A stretch of 64,000 bases of DNA from positions 1 through 64,000 of the forward strand of contig DATCMB010000022.1 in NCBI GenBank assembly GCA_036563615.1. The letters run 5' to 3'. A program made the position numbers and the translations under genes. The notes beneath the pieces were generated by a model, which ran no database searches, was not told the DNA's origin, and worked only from the letters and a program-made list of their open reading frames with translations. Of the stretch, positions 62,228 to 64,000 are shown in pieces. Origin of the DNA: Candidatus Binatia bacterium. GTDB lineage: Bacteria > Desulfobacterota > Binatia > UBA12015. Position 1 is the stretch's first letter. The number at the start of each line of letters is the position of its first letter.

Positions 62228-63286
62228 TCAGCCGTCGCGGCGCGCAGCGCCCTTGCGGTGCGAGCTGTAGCCCGGGAAGACGTGCGCTCCCGGAAGGATG
62301 GTCGCGGCGATGTTGTTCACCGCGATGCAGGCCTCGCCGAAGTCGACGGCGAGGACGCGCACCTTGCCGGGGTAGGTCGCGCCGTCGCCGGCGGCCCAGA
62401 TTCCCGGCCGGTCGCTCGCCATGCGCGAGTCGACCAGCACCGCGTCGCCCTCGAGGCGTACGCCGAAGCGCCGCAGCGTGCGGGCGTCGGCGTGGAACGC
62501 GTAGCAGGGCAGGACCACGTCGGCCGGCTCCTCGAGCGTGCCGCCGCCGCGGCGGTCGATCAGGCGGATGCGCTCGACGCGGTCTTCACCGAGCAGCGCG
62601 TCGAGGTCGTGAAAGGGCAGGAAGCGCACCGGCGACGCCTCGAGCTCGCGCTGCATCTCGGCGCCGGCCGCGAGCTTGTCGCGACGGTGGACGAGCGTCA
62701 CGCGCGCGCCCTGCGCGACGAGGCGGAGCGCGAGCTGCACGGCGCGCTCGGTGCCGCCGAGGACGAAGGCGTCACGCCCCGCCACGCGCTCGGTCGGCAG
62801 CGGGTAGTAGTGCAAGCCGCGTCCCTCGTAGCGCGACGCCGGCTCCTTGAGACGCTGCGGCGAGAAGCTGCCGATGCCCGCCGCGATGAGCACGGCGCGG
62901 GTCCGGTAGAGGCGCTGCCCGTCGCCGTTCGCGTCCGCCGTGCGCTGCGCGCGCACGAGCAGGTGCTGCTCGTCGCCCTCGACGATCTCCGTCACCTCCT
63001 CGCCGAGGCGGACGTCGATCGGGAAGGGGCTCATCTGCGCCGTCAAGCGCTCGACGAGCTCCGCACCGCGCACCTGTGGGAAGCCCGGCACGTCGTAGAT
63101 CGCGCTCTCCGGGTAGAAGGTCACGATCTGCCCGCCGAGCATCGGCAGCGACTCGAGCAGCACGGTGTCGAGTCCGCGGAAGCCGGCGTAGTACGCGGCG
63201 TAGAGGCCGACCGGCCCCCCGCCGACGATCACCAGCTCAGCGGTTCGCGTGACCGACGAGGGTAGGGCAGATGCCGAGGGCGCCAT
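62228..63286 (-). CDS. Ferredoxin-NADP reductase-like flavoprotein (TrxR-fold, YumC type)
   Basis: 352 aa. Two dinucleotide domains of the thioredoxin-reductase fold: FAD motif LVIVGGGPVGLYAAYYAGFRG, LPMLGGQIVTFYPESAIYDVPGFP, and an NADP-type second motif AFVLGGTERAVQLALRL with HRRDKLAAG. The redox CxxC of thioredoxin reductase is absent, and the C-terminal GDGATYPGKVRVLAVDFGEACIAVNN closes the FAD site. This is the pattern of type 2 ferredoxin-NADP reductases. Its first 50 bases overlap the end of the upstream gene. A ferredoxin gene lies 18 kb away; the link is speculative. Confidence 0.85.
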   Translation of the reverse strand: MAPSASALPSSVTRTAELVIVGGGPVGLYAAYYAGFRGLDTVLLESLPMLGGQIVTFYPESAIYDVPGFPQVRGAELVERLTAQMSPFPIDVRLGEEVTEIVEGDEQHLLVRAQRTADANGDGQRLYRTRAVLIAAGIGSFSPQRLKEPASRYEGRGLHYYPLPTERVAGRDAFVLGGTERAVQLALRLVAQGARVTLVHRRDKLAAGAEMQRELEASPVRFLPFHDLDALLGEDRVERIRLIDRRGGGTLEEPADVVLPCYAFHADARTLRRFGVRLEGDAVLVDSRMASDRPGIWAAGDGATYPGKVRVLAVDFGEACIAVNNIAATILPGAHVFPGYSSHRKGAARRDG

Positions 63287-63890
63287 GCTTGACGGCCCGC
63301 GAGTACGACAGCACCTCGAGGCCTGCGTCGCCGAACCCGCCGATGTTGACCCATCCGCCGTCGCGCGACTGGGTGGAGGACCAGTCCCAGTGCTTCGCGA
63401 GCAGCCGCGTGTTGCGCGCCGCCGCGTACGCCAGCGTGTCGAACGCGATCTCCGCCGCGCGCCGCCGCCGCCACGGGACCGACCCGGCGCGCTGCGCGAG
63501 CGCCTTCTCGCCGACCGGGTAGGTCTTGTTGAGCGTCTCTGGCCACGGCTCCTTGGCGACCAGCGCCCAGCCGGCCTCCACCGGCTCGGTCCCCGCGACG
63601 GGATCCTCGATGAACCACGGATCGTCGCCGGCGAACGCGACGATGCCGCCGCCGCGGTTGCTGGCGACGTCGGCGAGGGTGGCGAGCGTCAGCGGACGTC
63701 CGTCGGCGAGCGCCGCGGGCCGGTAGATCAGCAGACAGCCGGCACGCTGGGCGGCTTCCGCCGTCTCGCGGGAGAACGGGATCGCCGGCACGGACACGGG
63801 CTCTTCGCCGAGCAGCGCGTGCAGCGCTGCCGGATCGATCAGGTCATCGCCGAACAAGCGGCGGGCTTCTTCGGAATCGAGGCTGCTCAT
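63237..63890 (-). CDS. Protein of unknown function upstream of the flavoprotein
   Basis: 217 aa. No signal peptide or membrane helix. It has a recognisable Ala/Leu-rich alpha/beta pattern (GCLLIYRPAALADGRPLTLATL, GGIVAFAGDDPWFIEDPVAG, FDTLAYAAARNTRLLAKHWDW) and ends in VNIGGFGDAGLEVLSYSRAVKHGALG. I do not recognise the family. Its 3' end overlaps the flavoprotein start by 50 bases, so the two are probably translationally linked. Confidence 0.75.
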   Translation of the reverse strand: MSSLDSEEARRLFGDDLIDPAALHALLGEEPVSVPAIPFSRETAEAAQRAGCLLIYRPAALADGRPLTLATLADVASNRGGGIVAFAGDDPWFIEDPVAGTEPVEAGWALVAKEPWPETLNKTYPVGEKALAQRAGSVPWRRRRAAEIAFDTLAYAAARNTRLLAKHWDWSSTQSRDGGWVNIGGFGDAGLEVLSYSRAVKHGALGICPTLVGHANR

Positions 63891-63941
63891 GGGAGGGCTT
63901 GCTTTAAGGCGTCGGCGAAGCGACGCGCAACCGCGGGTTGG

Positions 63942-64000
63942 TCAGCCGCCGAGGTGGTGCATCGAGCGCTCGACGGTTGACACGCCGGCATGCAGCTCGT
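63942..64000 (-). CDS. C-terminal end of an unidentified gene (partial)
   Basis: Reading in from the window edge on minus, one frame gives ELHAGVSTVERSMHHLGG and then a TGA at 63944-63942, 51 bp upstream of the next gene in the same orientation. The composition looks protein-like, but 18 residues are too few to assign a family. Confidence 0.45.
   Translation of the reverse strand, partial: ELHAGVSTVERSMHHLGG

Overview
This is 64 kb of a high-GC bacterial chromosome, densely coded on both strands, with no insertion sequence, phage gene, CRISPR array, rRNA or tRNA that I could recognise. Gene content is Gram-negative: SecA, TatA, MurJ, HU, GatCAB, lipoproteins and signal-peptide proteins. The ethylmalonyl-CoA enzymes, an EtfB-EtfA fusion, a DUF2760/Hsp70/Hsp70 module, DUF4912 beside a GH57 enzyme and small four-cysteine secreted proteins suggest a deltaproteobacterium-like lineage (Myxococcota, Desulfobacterota or Candidatus Binatota type). 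No marker fixes the phylum, so that placement is inference.

Layout. 1-1253: end of a sensor kinase and a REC-kinase hybrid. 1275-6793 (minus): an operon with an MCC-type acyl-CoA carboxylase (biotin carrier, biotin carboxylase, carboxyltransferase), a PlsC-like acyltransferase and an SDR epimerase. 6869-13223: CoA metabolism centred on the ethylmalonyl-CoA pathway, with 3-hydroxybutyryl-CoA dehydrogenase and a malyl-CoA lyase-type enzyme on minus, and ethylmalonyl-CoA mutase and methylsuccinyl-CoA dehydrogenase on plus. 13246-21908: BolA, a ThDP enzyme, a CinA-like protein, EngB, MurI, SecA and HU. 22064-29273: small and secreted proteins, a GH84-type glycosidase, a PKD lipoprotein, a duplicated pair of secreted four-cysteine proteins that keeps its promoter and leader, and a GT39-like membrane glycosyltransferase.

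29286-32582 (minus) is gatCAB. 32704-38196 is DUF2760 followed by two divergent Hsp70-family ATPases. 38366-43841 holds YraN, SerS, an alpha/beta hydrolase, fused EtfBA and phosphoglycerate mutase. 43969-48560 holds a three-Cys ferredoxin, a DUF971 protein, an envelope protein, TatA, MurJ, a methyltransferase and a small protein. 49287-50495 is an alternative sigma-70 factor behind a good promoter and a long leader. 50559-55571 holds a GH57 enzyme with DUF4912, an R3H/AAA ATPase (SpoIIIAA/Ycf45 type), a coiled-coil protein and a universal stress protein. 55660-64000 holds a penicillin-acylase-family protein, two coupled CaiB/BaiF CoA-transferases, CoaE, a glutaredoxin-BolA pair, a ferredoxin-NADP reductase-like flavoprotein and the end of one more gene.

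How the genes work together. The strongest theme is CoA-ester carbon metabolism. The ethylmalonyl-CoA enzymes assimilate acetyl-CoA without isocitrate lyase. The biotin carboxylase system, CoA-transferases and ThDP enzyme would feed or drain acyl-CoA pools, and the Etf fusion with the ferredoxin and flavoprotein reductase could carry electrons from acyl-CoA dehydrogenases. Crotonyl-CoA carboxylase/reductase, the epimerase and mesaconyl-CoA hydratase were not seen here, so the pathway is incomplete within the window.
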